From NCBI GenBank assembly GCA_963678075.2, contig CAXXPK010000003.1, positions 496,001 to 560,000 on the forward strand: DNA of 64,000 nucleotides. The letters run 5' to 3'. Positions 1 through 8,674 of the stretch are shown piece by piece. Made by a program: the position numbers and the translations under genes. Origin of the DNA: Oleispirillum sp963678075. Its GTDB lineage: Bacteria; Pseudomonadota; Alphaproteobacteria; Rhodospirillales; Rhodospirillaceae. Positions within the stretch are counted from its first letter, which is position 1. Each line of letters begins with the position of its first letter. The notes below the pieces were generated by a model that did no database searches, was not told the origin of the DNA, and was given only the letters and a program-made list of their open reading frames with translations.

Positions 1-920
1 TCCGCGACAATGTGGTGAAGTCGCCGGACTTGATCGGCAAGAAGCAGGAGGTCTGGGTCCCGGCTTCCGATGATGTCGATATGCTGATCAAGGGACACGT
101 CGATCGGACCCTGCCCGAGGGCGAACGCCGGATGACCGACAAGGAAATCGCCTGGGTCGATGCCCTGATCGCCGACCATCGCATCGAACCCCGCCTGAAC
201 TGGAGGCTGTTCACGCAAGGCGACAGCCGCGAACCGGAGCTTGCGGGTATCTGGGGGGCGGTGATGGGCTCTTTCCTGACCATGCTGGTGACGTTGCTGC
301 TGTCCTTTCCCTTGGGCGTCGCGACCGCGGTTTATCTGGAGGAGTTCGCGCCCAGGAACCGTTGGACCGACATCATCGAAGTCAACATCAACAACCTTAC
401 GGCCATTCCCTCGATCGTTTTCGGTCTGTTGGGGTTGGCGGTCTTCTTGCAATTCTTCGGGTTGCCGCGCTCGGCGCCGGTGGTCGGCGGCTTGGTGCTG
501 ACCCTGATGACCCTGCCCATCATCATCATCGCGGCGCGGGTTTCGTTGAAATCGGTGCCGCCGTCGATTCGCGAGGCGGCGTTGGGACTGGGCGCATCGA
601 AGATGCAGATGGTCACCAACGACGTGTTGCCGCTGGCGATGCCCGGCATTCTGACCGGCACCATCATCGGCATGGGGCGCGCCCTGAGCGAAACCGCGCC
701 GCTTTTGATGATCGGCATGGTGGCCTTTATCGTCGATATTCCCGGCGGGTTTACCGATCCGGCGACGGTGTTGCCGGTGCAGATCTATATTTGGGCCGAC
801 AGCGCCGAGCGTGCCTTGGTCGAGCGAACCTCGGCGGCGATCATCGCGCTGTTGACCTTCCTGATCATCATGAACGCCGCTGCCGTGGTTCTTCGCGGTA
901 AGTTCGAAAGACGGTGGTAG
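1..920 (+). CDS. pstA: Phosphate ABC transporter permease PstA, 5' end outside window
   Basis: Inner-membrane permease of the high-affinity phosphate importer, partner of PstC, PstB and PstS. The frame is open to the window edge, so the true start lies upstream; about 305 residues are visible. After a soluble stretch of about 75 residues come hydrophobic segments near residues 79-112, 130-151, 155-177 and 209-246, and a final one ending in RGKFERRW. The EAA-type coupling loop, REAALGLGASKMQ followed by a proline- and glycine-containing stretch, contacts the ATPase. Alphaproteobacterial PstA proteins commonly carry such a long N-terminal extension. The stop is one base before the pstB ATG, so the genes are probably co-transcribed. 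No lesion is visible. Confidence 0.93.
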   Translation, partial: RDNVVKSPDLIGKKQEVWVPASDDVDMLIKGHVDRTLPEGERRMTDKEIAWVDALIADHRIEPRLNWRLFTQGDSREPELAGIWGAVMGSFLTMLVTLLLSFPLGVATAVYLEEFAPRNRWTDIIEVNINNLTAIPSIVFGLLGLAVFLQFFGLPRSAPVVGGLVLTLMTLPIIIIAARVSLKSVPPSIREAALGLGASKMQMVTNDVLPLAMPGILTGTIIGMGRALSETAPLLMIGMVAFIVDIPGGFTDPATVLPVQIYIWADSAERALVERTSAAIIALLTFLIIMNAAAVVLRGKFERRW

Positions 921-921
921 A

Positions 922-1755
922 ATGGAGACCGCAAACGTGCGCGACACAAGGCTTTCCCTGTCGGATATCCGTTCTCTGGAAGGAGACGTCGCTCCGATGA
1001 CAGCGAAGATTCAGGCGCTGCAGACCAACGTGCATTATGGCGACAAGCACGCACTGAAAGACGTCACGCTCGATATCCGCGAGGGCGAGGTGACCTCGTT
1101 CATCGGCCCCTCGGGCTGCGGCAAATCGACCTTCCTGCGCTGTTTCAATCGCATGAACGACACCATCGACGGCTGCCGCGTTTCCGGCACCGTGATGATG
1201 GATGGTGAGGACATCTACGACCCCAAGATCGACGTGGTGCAGCTGCGCGTCTGCGGCGGCATGGTGTTCCAGAAGCCCAATCCCTTTCCGAAGTCGATCT
1301 ACGACAACGTCGCCTACGGTCCGCGCATCCACGGCCTTGCCGCCAACAAGGACGAGCTGGACGAAATGGTGCTGACTAGCCTGGAAAAGGCGGGCCTGTT
1401 GGCCGAGGTCAAGGACCGCATGGAGTCGCCGGGAACCGGGCTGTCCGGCGGACAGCAACAGCGCCTGTGCATCGCGCGGGCTATCGCGGTTAGTCCCGAG
1501 GCGATCCTGATGGACGAGCCGTGTTTGGCCCTCGACCCGATCGCCACCGCGAAGATCGAGGAACTGATCGACGAACTGCACGAGAACTTCACCATCGTCA
1601 TCGTCACGCACTCGATGCAGCAGGCTGCCCGTGTGTCGCAGCGCACCGCCTTCTTCCATTTGGGTGAATTGATCGAGGTCGGCGATACCGAGCAGATTTT
1701 CACCAATCCCCGGCACAAGTTGACGCAAGGGTACATCACCGGTCGGTTCGGTTGA
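922..1755 (+). CDS. pstB: Phosphate ABC transporter ATP-binding protein PstB
   Basis: ATPase that powers phosphate import through PstCA. Visible motifs are Walker A GPSGCGKST, a Q-loop in VFQKPNPFP, the signature LSGGQQQR, Walker B ILMDEPC and the switch histidine in VTHSMQQ. The D-loop reads CLALDP where PstB normally has CSALDP, a Ser-to-Leu change at a conserved position. The ATG at 922 gives 277 residues. An in-frame ATG at 997, preceded by AGGAG at 981-985, would give 252 residues and start just before the ABC fold, so the start is uncertain. phoU, normally next, is absent: phoB follows after 16 bases. Confidence 0.93.
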   Translation: METANVRDTRLSLSDIRSLEGDVAPMTAKIQALQTNVHYGDKHALKDVTLDIREGEVTSFIGPSGCGKSTFLRCFNRMNDTIDGCRVSGTVMMDGEDIYDPKIDVVQLRVCGGMVFQKPNPFPKSIYDNVAYGPRIHGLAANKDELDEMVLTSLEKAGLLAEVKDRMESPGTGLSGGQQQRLCIARAIAVSPEAILMDEPCLALDPIATAKIEELIDELHENFTIVIVTHSMQQAARVSQRTAFFHLGELIEVGDTEQIFTNPRHKLTQGYITGRFG

Positions 1756-1771
1756 CGGAGGACCAGATGCT

Positions 1772-2514
1772 ATGAAGCCGATGATCATGGTCGTGGAGGA
1801 TGAGGCGGCGCTTGTCACCGTGCTCCGCCATAACCTGGAAAAGGAAGGCTATCGCGTGTGCGAGGCCACCGACGGCGAGGAGGCATTGACCGTCGTCGCC
1901 GAAAATGCGCCGGATCTGGTGCTGCTGGACTGGATGCTGCCGATGATGTCGGGGATCGAGGTCTGCCGCCAGTTGCGCCGCAAGCCCCGTCACCGCGAGG
2001 TGCCGATCATCATGCTGACCGCGCGTGGCGAGGAAGGCTACAAGGTGCGGGGGCTGAACACCGGCGCCGACGACTACATCACCAAGCCGTTTTCGGTTCC
2101 GAGCTATTGGCGCGGGTGCGGGCGTTGCTGCGCCGCTCGGCGGCGGTACCCAGCAAGGGGGTGCTGGAATTCGACGATATCCAGATGGACCTGAACGCTC
2201 ACCGCGTCACCCGTGGCGGCCGGTACATTCATCTGGGACCGACCGAGTTCCGGCTGCTGCAGTTCCTGATGCAGAATCCGGGGTCGGTGTTTTCGCGCGA
2301 GGAACTGTTGAACGCGGTCTGGGGGCCGGACATCTATGTCGAGCCGCGCACTGTCGATGTCCACACCCGCCGCTTGCGCAAGGCCCTGAACGAGGACGAC
2401 GGCACCGATGTGATCCGTACGGTGCGCGCCGCCGGTTACGCTCTGGACCACAAGTTCCCGGCGTCCGAGGGCCTGGACCTGCCGATGGGCGGGGACTGTC
2501 CGGCCGCTCTGTAA
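1772..2514 (+). pseudogene. phoB: PhoB-type phosphate response regulator, frameshifted
   Basis: OmpR/PhoB-family regulator of the phosphate regulon, broken by one missing base. Frame one carries the receiver domain: acidic pocket ED at residues 9-10, phosphoacceptor D53 in LLDWMLP, K105 in TKPFS. The next frame carries the winged-helix DNA-binding domain (FRLLQFL, SREELLNAVWG, VDVHTRRLRKAL, IRTVRAAGYAL). The switch lies between about 2096 and 2102, where KPFSVP should continue into ELLARVRALLRR; restoring one base after GTTCC repairs it. As read, the product is a receiver with a 30-residue nonsense tail and no DNA-binding domain. Either a real mutation or a sequence error; the family call is secure. 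Confidence 0.9.
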
Positions 2515-2538
2515 AGGGGCGGTTTGTCTGTCGTCTTG

Positions 2539-2570
2539 CCCTGGGGTCGCGTGTCGTCCCCAGGGTTTTT
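2539..2570 (+). terminator. Rho-independent terminator after phoB
   Basis: Perfect 8-bp stem CCCTGGGG (2539-2546) with CCCCAGGG (2558-2565), an 11-base loop, then five T. It lies 25 bases after the phoB stop and closes the pst-phoB unit before the next regulator gene. Confidence 0.85.
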
Positions 2571-2642
2571 CCGTCTGCCGCTTCCCTGTCGGAACGATTT
2601 GATCTAGCGTGAAGTTTGTCACGCAAGAGTGATGGAGATGGT

Positions 2643-3902
<1,260 letters not shown>

Positions 3903-3963
3903 AGGCTACCGCCGTGGTCGCCTGGAACGGGTTTCCGCGCTTCCGGTTCCTGCGAACGGCAAG

Positions 3964-4003
3964 GCGTCATGGCCGGGCTTGATCCGGCCACCCGCGATCG
4001 CGT
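3964..4003. repeat. Palindromic intergenic repeat of alphaproteobacterial type
   Basis: Contains TGGCCGG (3970-3976) and its inverse CCGGCCA (3984-3990) around a GCTTGAT loop, within the wording GTCATGGCCGGGCTTG that is a common dispersed intergenic palindrome in alphaproteobacteria. It sits between the 3' ends of the convergent LuxO-like and apt genes, where it can form a hairpin in both transcripts. I saw no second full copy in the window. Confidence 0.6.
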
Positions 4004-4011
4004 CGTTTTGC

Positions 4012-4533
4012 TTATTCGTCGTAGGTGGCCAGCGAGATGCACGGGAAGTCCAGGCGATCCCGTCCCTTCAGGCACGACAATTCCAGGATGGTGGCGGCGC
4101 CGACCACGTTGCCGCCGACCTTGCGGATCAGATCCGCCGCGGCGCGCATGGTGCCGCCGGTCGCCAGCAGGTCGTCCAGGATGACGACGCGGCTGCCGGG
4201 CTTTACCGCATCGGTTTGAATTTCGATGGTGTCAGTGCCGTATTCCAGGTCGTATTCGTAGGGAATGGTCGCTCCCGGTAGCTTGCCCTTCTTGCGGACC
4301 ATGAAGAATCCGGACCCAAGTTTGAGCGCCAGGGGCGCTGCCACCAGGAAGCCACGGGATTCGATGCCGGCCAGGATGTCGGGGTTCCAGGCGCGCGCCA
4401 GATTGGCCATGCGCCCCATGGTGATCTGCCAAGCCTCGGCGTTTCCCAGCAGGGTCGAGATGTCGTAGAAAAGAATTCCGGGCTTCGGAAAGTCCAGGAC
4501 CGACCGGATGTACTGTTTGATATCAACGTCCAT
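4012..4533 (-). CDS. apt: Adenine phosphoribosyltransferase
   Basis: Cytosolic purine salvage enzyme converting adenine and PRPP to AMP and pyrophosphate. At 173 residues it has normal length. The PRPP-binding motif VVILDDLLATGGT is at residues 116-128, and IESRGFLVAAPLA near residue 60 is the usual hood segment. An upstream extension of the frame exists, but the ATG at 4533 fits the family N-terminus (MDVDIKQYIRSVLDFPKPG) and has a GGGGAA ribosome site just upstream. Convergent with the LuxO-like gene; no lesion. Confidence 0.95.
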   Translation of the reverse strand: MDVDIKQYIRSVLDFPKPGILFYDISTLLGNAEAWQITMGRMANLARAWNPDILAGIESRGFLVAAPLALKLGSGFFMVRKKGKLPGATIPYEYDLEYGTDTIEIQTDAVKPGSRVVILDDLLATGGTMRAAADLIRKVGGNVVGAATILELSCLKGRDRLDFPCISLATYDE

Positions 4534-4864
4534 GTTGGCGCGTTCCCCTGGCAGGTAAATGGCCTTGTCCGCAGTGCGGAAACAAACGCCGAGAACAATA
4601 AAGAAATGCGCGAAACGCGCAAGATGCGCGGGGATGAATCTTGAGCGAGCCGGGGGCAAGACAGGTGGCGGCGAAAGCGATCCCTTGGTTTTCCGCCGTT
4701 GCTTGGTCTTTTTTCCCGGTTTTCCGGAAAAAAACGGTTTCGAAGTGGCGAAAGATGCATGGGGTGCGGATTTTTTTTGGAATGCACCGGATAAATGGCT
4801 ATGGTGTTCAAAGCACAGGGTGTTCGCCCATGGGTGGCGAGCTGTTAGGGGAGTTACTGCGGGG
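4534..4864. other. Intergenic region with A/T-flanked hairpin
   Basis: About 330 bases without a convincing gene between the divergent apt and DUF2336 starts. Near 4709-4737 lies a dyad: a T-run, CCGG-TTTT-CCGG, then an A-run, which can act as a terminator in either direction. That is odd because no gene now ends here, so it may mark a lost gene. A second run of eight T occurs near 4772. Promoters for both flanking genes must lie here, but I see no clear hexamer pair. Confidence 0.4.
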
Positions 4865-5504
4865 ATGACAGAGGCCCGCCTGACCGAGAGCGACGTTCAC
4901 AAGCTGCTGGCCGATCCCTCGGGGGAAACCCGTGCGGACACTGCGGCGAAGCTTGCGATTCAGTTCGATCAGGGCAATCTTCTCGCCATCCGAGCGCGCG
5001 ATGGCAGAGCAGATTTTCCGCATCATGGTTAAGGACGCCGAGGTTCGCGTGCGCGAGGCCTTGGCCATCAACCTGAAGGAAAACCCCAACGTTCCGCACG
5101 ATGTTGCCGTGACGCTGGCCAAGGACGTCGATCAGGTGGCGTTGCCGGTCTTGCGTTTCAGCTAAATCCTTTCCGACGACGATCTGCTGCAGATCGTGCG
5201 TTCCCAGGATCCGAAGAAGCAAAAGGCGATCGCCGGGCGCGCCCACGTCAGCGCCGTCGTCGCCGATGCGATCGTCGAGGATGCCGACAAGGACGCGGTG
5301 GTCACGTTGGTCTCCAACGAAGGTGCGGAACTGACCGAGAAATCCCTGGATCGGGTGATCGACAAGTACGGCCAGGACGAGGACGTGCAAAAGCCGATGG
5401 TGGCGCGTTCGGTGCTGCCGGTGACCATTGTCGAGCGCTTGGTGCATCAGGTTTCGGAATACCTGCTGACCAAGATGAACAATCTGCCCGCCACTTCGCA
5501 CTGA
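4865..5504 (+). pseudogene. DUF2336 protein, frameshifted, with ochre codon and short C-terminus
   Basis: DUF2336 proteins are HEAT-like repeat proteins of unknown function common in Rhodospirillaceae and relatives. The start is ATG 4865 (MTEARLTESDVHKLLADP). One extra base near 4980-4985 breaks AAKLAIQFDQGNL from SPSERAMAEQIFRIMV. A TAA at 5163-5165 then interrupts LRFS-[stop]-ILSDDDLLQIV, where relatives have Glu (GAA to TAA). The frame resumes to a TGA at 5502-5504 after NNLPATSH. Full-length relatives continue well beyond this point, so the C-terminal part is also missing. Three independent lesions make a functional product unlikely. Confidence 0.8.
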
Positions 5505-5522
5505 ACGCGGGCGACGCTCACA

Positions 5523-5562
5523 AGAAAAAAGCGCCGGACGATCATCGTCCGGCGCTTTTTTT
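5523..5562. terminator. Bidirectional terminator between DUF2336 gene and tRNA-Pro
   Basis: Stem GCGCCGGACG (5531-5540) with CGTCCGGCGC (5546-5555), an A-run before and a T-run after. It serves the plus-strand DUF2336 remnant and the minus-strand tRNA-Pro. Confidence 0.9.
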
Positions 5563-5569
5563 CGACCGT

Positions 5570-5646
5570 TGGTCGGAGTGAGAGGATTCGAACCTCCGGC
5601 CCCTGCCTCCCGAAGACAGTGCTCTACCAGGCTGAGCTACACTCCG
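5570..5646 (-). tRNA. tRNA-Pro (anticodon CGG)
   Basis: 77-nt cloverleaf on the minus strand: acceptor CGGAGTG pairing with CACTCCG, anticodon stem CTGTC/GGCAG around loop TTCGGGA (anticodon CGG), T-loop GTTCGAATC, discriminator A and encoded CCA (5570-5572). It reads CCG proline codons, frequent in this genome. Confidence 0.95.
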
Positions 5647-5708
5647 TCCCTTGGCCGAGGCCGGGTTTATACGATGCGGCCCCACCCTTGTCCAGCGCTT
5701 TTTTGGGG

Positions 5709-6734
5709 CTAGAAGGCGCGATCGATGCAGAATTCCACGATCTCCAACATCGCGGATTTCATGGGGCTTTCTGGAAAAATCGCGAGCGCGTCGCGGGCCC
5801 GGTCGCCATAGTGGCGGGCGCGCTTGATGGTGTCGTTCAGGGCACCGTGGCGAACCATCAGTCCTTGCGCGCGGGCCAGGTCGGCTTCGGCGTTGTCATG
5901 GTCCAGGTCTTCCATGGTGCGTCGCCAGAAGCTGCGTTCCTCGTCGTCGCCGCGTCGGAAGGCCAGGATCACCGGCAGAGTGATCTTGCCTTCGCGGAAA
6001 TCGTCGCCGACCGTCTTGCCCAGCTTTTCCTGTACCGCGGAATAATCCAGGACATCGTCGATCAGTTGGAAGGCGACGCCCAGATTCATTCCGAACTGTT
6101 CCAGCGCCTTTTCCTCGGGGGCCGGGCGTTCGGCGATCACCGCGCCGATCTGGCAGGCGGCGGCGAACAGGCGGGCGGTTTTTGATTCGATGACTTCCAG
6201 GTACGCCGCCTCGTCGGTCTCGGTGTCGTTGGCGGTGGTCAGTTGCAGTACCTCACCCTCGGCGATCACCATGGAGGCGTGGGAGAGAATCTCCAGAATC
6301 CGCAGCGAGCCGACCTCGACCATCAGTTCGAAGGATCGGCCGAACAGGAAGTCGCCGACCAGAACGCTGGCCTGGTTGCCCCATACCGCGTTGGCGGAGG
6401 CCTGGCCACGGCGCAAGTCGCTTTCGTCAACCACGTCGTCGTGCAGCAGGGTGGCGGTGTGGATGAACTCGACGCAGGCGGCCAGCTTCACCTGACGGTT
6501 GCCCTTGGCGCCGCACAATTTGGCGGAGGCGAGGGTGAGCATTGGTCGCAGCCGTTTGCCGCCAGAGGCGACCAGATGTCCGGCCAACTGTGGAATCAGC
6601 GCCACCGGGCTGTTCATGCGCGCGACGATGGTGTGGTTGACGCCGTCCAGATCGTCGGCGACGAGGCTGCGCAAATCCTCGAAGGCGGAGGACGAACGGC
6701 TGCGCCCCGAGGACAGATTGACGACGTTGGACAC
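5709..6734 (-). CDS. ispB: Polyprenyl (octaprenyl-type) diphosphate synthase
   Basis: Trans-prenyltransferase that extends FPP with IPP to make the long side chain of quinones. About 341 residues from a GTG start at 6734; GTGs at 6737 and 6746 are alternatives, and this choice gives the family N-terminus VSNVVNLSS. The first aspartate-rich motif DDVVD is at about residues 99-103 (LLHDDVVDESDLRRG). The second is in FQLIDDVLDY, followed by GKTVGDDFREGKITLP. GGKRLRP near residue 58 binds IPP. Chain length cannot be decided from sequence alone. Divergent from the downstream methyltransferase; intact. Confidence 0.92.
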   Translation of the reverse strand: MSNVVNLSSGRSRSSSAFEDLRSLVADDLDGVNHTIVARMNSPVALIPQLAGHLVASGGKRLRPMLTLASAKLCGAKGNRQVKLAACVEFIHTATLLHDDVVDESDLRRGQASANAVWGNQASVLVGDFLFGRSFELMVEVGSLRILEILSHASMVIAEGEVLQLTTANDTETDEAAYLEVIESKTARLFAAACQIGAVIAERPAPEEKALEQFGMNLGVAFQLIDDVLDYSAVQEKLGKTVGDDFREGKITLPVILAFRRGDDEERSFWRRTMEDLDHDNAEADLARAQGLMVRHGALNDTIKRARHYGDRARDALAIFPESPMKSAMLEIVEFCIDRAF

Positions 6735-6853
6735 CACATCACCCACGCATGAAAAGGAACGATTCCAAGGACGCCGCCAGAATACGGGGCGCCTTCTCGC
6801 GCGGTCAAGCGTTGCGGTGCGCGCGGGGGTTCGCAAACGCCGGGGCTTGCCTT

Positions 6854-7417
6854 ATGGTCGTCCTTATGATGAAGGCAAACCTGAGCAAGGATATCCTGCT
6901 GGGCGGGCGGGTCGGGCTGCTGCAACCGGCGGCGGGCTATCGCGCCGCCATCGACCCGGTTGTGCTGGCCGCCGCCGCCGCTCGCGTCGGCGACGGCGGC
7001 CGGGCGATCGATCTTGGTTGCGGCACCGGCGCGGCGGCCTTGTGCTTGGCGGCGCGCTGTCCCGGGGTGCGGGTCTGGGGGGTGGAACGGCAGGCGGACT
7101 ATGCCGATCTGGCGCGGTGCTCGGCGGAATTGAGCGGCCTTTCCGAGCGGGTGACGGTGGCCGAGGGCGATCTGCGTCGCCCGGCCGATTTGCCCGGCGA
7201 TTGGCGGGGGGTCGATGCGGCGATCGCCAATCCACCGTTCTTTTCGGGGGGCAACCGCGCCCCCGACGACGGTCGGGCCGCCGCGCATCATCAGGACGAC
7301 GCTGGCATGCTGGCGGATTGGATTGCCTGCGCGGCGGTGTTGCTGCGACCGAAGGGCGGTTTGACCCTGATCTATCCGGCGGCGCTGGACGAAGTGCTGG
7401 AGGACGCGACATGTTGA
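6854..7417 (+). CDS. TrmN6-like N6-adenine methyltransferase, C-terminally short
   Basis: SAM-dependent methyltransferase of the tRNA1(Val) A37 (TrmN6/YfiC, COG4123) type. N-terminal LLGGRVGLLQP is typical of the family. SAM motif I DLGCGTG is at residues 53-59 and the catalytic NPPF at 126-129. The ATG at 6854 is chosen; ATGs at 6866 and 6869 are also possible. The product is 187 residues against roughly 240-260 for relatives. It stops after LIYPAALDEVLEDATC, without the C-terminal substrate-binding part, and its TGA overlaps the next gene's ATG. A deletion joining its middle to the next gene's ribosome site would explain this. Activity doubtful. Confidence 0.75.
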   Translation: MVVLMMKANLSKDILLGGRVGLLQPAAGYRAAIDPVVLAAAAARVGDGGRAIDLGCGTGAAALCLAARCPGVRVWGVERQADYADLARCSAELSGLSERVTVAEGDLRRPADLPGDWRGVDAAIANPPFFSGGNRAPDDGRAAAHHQDDAGMLADWIACAAVLLRPKGGLTLIYPAALDEVLEDATC

Positions 7418-7641
7418 GCTTGGCGAAGATTTTGGTGGTGGTGGTGGTCGGTTTTGCCGTCGCCGCCGTGGCTCGCCGTTTGGCGGGCGGGCGGGACGGG
7501 GTGCCGGGGGAGAGGACTCCCACCCCTCCGGAGAAGGGGGCGGAAACCTTGGAGCGATGTCCGGTGTGCGGTGTTTATCGCCTGCGCGGCGCGGCGGAGG
7601 GCTGCGACCGCGCCGATTGCCCGGCTCGCCAAAAGTCATAA
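7411..7641 (+). CDS. Small membrane-anchored zinc-ribbon protein
   Basis: 76-residue protein. Residues 1-23 form one hydrophobic helix (LAKILVVVVVGFAVAAVA). A basic, proline-rich linker leads to a C-terminal four-cysteine cluster CPVCG...CDRADCP that should bind zinc. GGAGG at 7399-7403 is well placed for ATG 7411. It overlaps the end of the truncated methyltransferase by seven bases. Similar small proteins occur in other Rhodospirillales; the function is unknown. Confidence 0.7.
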   Translation: MLSLAKILVVVVVGFAVAAVARRLAGGRDGVPGERTPTPPEKGAETLERCPVCGVYRLRGAAEGCDRADCPARQKS

Positions 7642-7747
7642 AAATGTCCGGAAGCGGTGCTTGACCCGCCGCTTCATCTTGACCGTGCCGGGTCGCCCCG
7701 GTAGATTTCCTGCACGTTTCTTACCCGCTTTGGCCACACGATTTTCG

Positions 7748-8674
7748 ATGGGCACCGTGAACGCATACACCGCATCGGCCGCATCGCGGCGCGCGCCGTC
7801 CTTTCAGGATTTGATTCTGACCCTGCATCGCTTCTGGGCGGATCAGGGCTGTCTGATTCTACAGCCCTACGACATGGAGGTCGGGGCCGGGACGTTTCAT
7901 CCCGCCACCACACTGCGGGCCCTGGGGCCGGACCCGTGGCGCGCCGCCTATGTGCAGCCCTCGCGGCGGCCGACCGACGGGCGCTATGGCGAGAACCCCA
8001 ATCGTTTGCAGCACTATTATCAGTATCAGGTGCTGATGAAGCCCTCGCCCGACGCGATGCAGGAGCTTTACCTCGACAGCCTGCGCGCGCTTGGCATCGA
8101 TCCCGACGCCCACGACATCCGCTTTGTCGAGGACGATTGGGAATCGCCGACCCTGGGGGCCTGGGGGTTGGGGTGGGAAGTCTGGTGCGACGGCATGGAA
8201 GTCACCCAGTTCACCTATTTCCAGCAGGTCGGCGGTTTCGAGTGCTCGCCGGTTCCGGTGGAGCTGACCTACGGCCTGGAACGTCTGGCGATGTACGTGC
8301 AGGGGGTCGAAAACGTCTATGACCTCGACTTCAACGGGCGTGGCGTTTCCTATGGCGATGTGTTCCACACCGCCGAGGTCGAATACTCCCGCCACAATTT
8401 CAAACTCGCCAATACCGAGATTCTGTTGGCCCATTTCCGCGACGCGGAAAAGGAATGCGCCGACCTGATCGCGGGCGGCGTCGCACTGCCCGCCTACGAT
8501 TACTGCCTGAAGACGTCGCATCTGTTCAATCTGCTGGACGCGCGCGGCGTGATCAGCGTGACCGAGCGCGCTTCCTATATCGGGCGCGTCCGCGCCCTGG
8601 CGAAGGCCTGTTGCGAGGCGTTTCTGCGTACGCGCGGCCATTTGCTGCCTCTGACCGCGGGGGTGGCCCGCTGA
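7748..8674 (+). CDS. glyQ: Glycyl-tRNA synthetase alpha subunit
   Basis: Catalytic subunit of the tetrameric alpha2-beta2 glycyl-tRNA synthetase. 308 residues from ATG 7748 (MGTVNAYTASAAS). The conserved core begins SFQDLILTLHRFWADQGC and includes PYDMEVGAGTFHP, RPTDGRYGENPNR and YFQQVGGFEC, all characteristic of GlyQ. The stop overlaps the glyS start (TGATG), giving translational coupling. Intact and essential. Confidence 0.97.
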   Translation: MGTVNAYTASAASRRAPSFQDLILTLHRFWADQGCLILQPYDMEVGAGTFHPATTLRALGPDPWRAAYVQPSRRPTDGRYGENPNRLQHYYQYQVLMKPSPDAMQELYLDSLRALGIDPDAHDIRFVEDDWESPTLGAWGLGWEVWCDGMEVTQFTYFQQVGGFECSPVPVELTYGLERLAMYVQGVENVYDLDFNGRGVSYGDVFHTAEVEYSRHNFKLANTEILLAHFRDAEKECADLIAGGVALPAYDYCLKTSHLFNLLDARGVISVTERASYIGRVRALAKACCEAFLRTRGHLLPLTAGVAR

